Source: Methyloceanibacter sp. (GTDB lineage Bacteria; Pseudomonadota; Alphaproteobacteria; Rhizobiales; Methyloligellaceae). From it: 32,515 nucleotides of DNA. The stretch spans positions 1-32,515 of the forward strand of contig JAENXG010000002.1 in the NCBI GenBank assembly GCA_016649675.1. Reading direction: 5' to 3'. The notes under the pieces are model-generated. The model made no database searches, had not been told where the DNA came from, and was given only the letters and a program-made list of their open reading frames with translations. This document shows, piece after piece, positions 32,353-32,515 of the stretch. The position numbers were made by a program, and so were the translations under genes. Numbering within the stretch: the stretch's first letter is position 1; the number at the start of each line of letters is the position of its first letter.

Positions 32353-32373
32353 AGAGAACAAAAGGGGTACAGT
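32345..32373 (+). promoter_or_regulatory. Predicted recA promoter
   Basis: TTGCGA (32345-32350) and TACAGT (32368-32373) are spaced by 17 bases, with the LexA box over the -35, as expected for a repressible SOS promoter. The leader would be about 100 nt; a possible 30-codon upstream frame (32380-32472) lies in it. Confidence 0.6.
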
Positions 32374-32483
32374 TACGAGATGCCGCCCTTCCGTGCGCCC
32401 GCCTTTCGGGAGCCCTGGCAACGGGTGGCGCCGGGAGCATCATTTGCCACCCCATGCGGGCTCGTGAAATAAGGGAGAAGGCC

Positions 32484-32515
32484 ATGTTGAACGTCGCGCT
32501 GCGCCTCGTCGAAGG
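32484..32515 (+). CDS. recA: Start of recA (partial, cut by window end)
   Basis: A clear ribosome site AGGGAGAAGG (32472-32480... spacing good) precedes ATG at 32484, and the frame begins MLNVALRLVE. Rhizobial RecA proteins start with a few variable residues followed by ALRLVE/SLRLVE, and a LexA box and matching promoter stand upstream. cckA, dksA and recA are close neighbours in several rhizobial chromosomes as far as I recall. Only ten codons are visible, so the call rests on these three agreeing signals rather than on domains. Confidence 0.72.
   Translation, partial: MLNVALRLVE

Noticed and set aside
32380..32472. 30-codon upstream frame in the recA leader
   Set aside because: No ribosome site and Pro/Ala/Arg-rich content; more likely plain leader, though its stop lies at the recA ribosome site.

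Overview
This is a GC-rich window with dense gene content and strong alphaproteobacterial character, most likely from the order Rhizobiales/Hyphomicrobiales. The pointers are a CckA-type cell-cycle hybrid kinase, a CtrA-type box (TTAA-N7-TTAA), a LexA box of the alphaproteobacterial GAAC-N7-GAAC form, a DksA without the four zinc cysteines, a large polar-growth-type protein with 22-residue apolipoprotein-like repeats, and two kinds of dispersed intergenic repeat typical of rhizobial genomes. No rRNA, tRNA, CRISPR array, transposase or phage gene was seen. It reads as a core chromosomal segment.

Layout. 1-385: end of an unidentified gene, a candidate non-coding RNA with a strong terminator, and a palindromic repeat. 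386-3388: fructosamine-kinase-like gene, divergent from a translationally coupled pair (LpxH-like metallophosphoesterase and GT4 glycosyltransferase). 3225-4350: candidate C-rich small RNA antisense to the glycosyltransferase tail, then a CheZ-like phosphatase. 4423-6802: MFS transporter, then a methionine-rich Spy/LTXXQ periplasmic protein with a DUF302 partner. 6814-7839: dipeptide epimerase. 7935-11413: complete Mla-type lipid transport operon (STAS-MlaE, MlaF, MlaD, auxiliary lipoprotein). 11632-15666: a 1344-residue membrane-anchored repeat protein resembling GPR/RgsE. 16085-18006: Hpt protein, [2Fe-2S] ferredoxin and ferredoxin-NADP reductase. 18180-19184: methyltransferase-like protein. 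19360-20834: divergent ECF sigma and membrane anti-sigma pair. 20851-21294: small lipoprotein, followed by about 780 bases without a convincing gene. 22077-22913: membrane protein with a YEATS-like C-terminal domain. 22939-25379: ycjX-ycjF. 25710-26150: dksA. 26283-27071: secreted D-Ala-D-Ala dipeptidase. 27382-30463: FliO-like gene divergent from cckA, with a CtrA box between them. 30699-31961: sulfotransferase. 32012-32248: small membrane protein. 32338-32515: LexA box, promoter and first codons of what is very probably recA.

The themes are envelope biogenesis (lipid transport, lipid A or glycolipid steps, peptidoglycan peptide recycling) and cell-cycle or polarity control (CckA, CtrA box, GPR/RgsE-like protein). 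The most interesting items are the candidate C-rich small RNA overlapping the glycosyltransferase C-terminus, the CtrA box in the fliO-like/cckA divergent promoter, the recently expanding 22-residue repeat array, the YEATS-like membrane protein, and the LexA-controlled recA start at the window edge. No wholly new multi-gene system was recognised.
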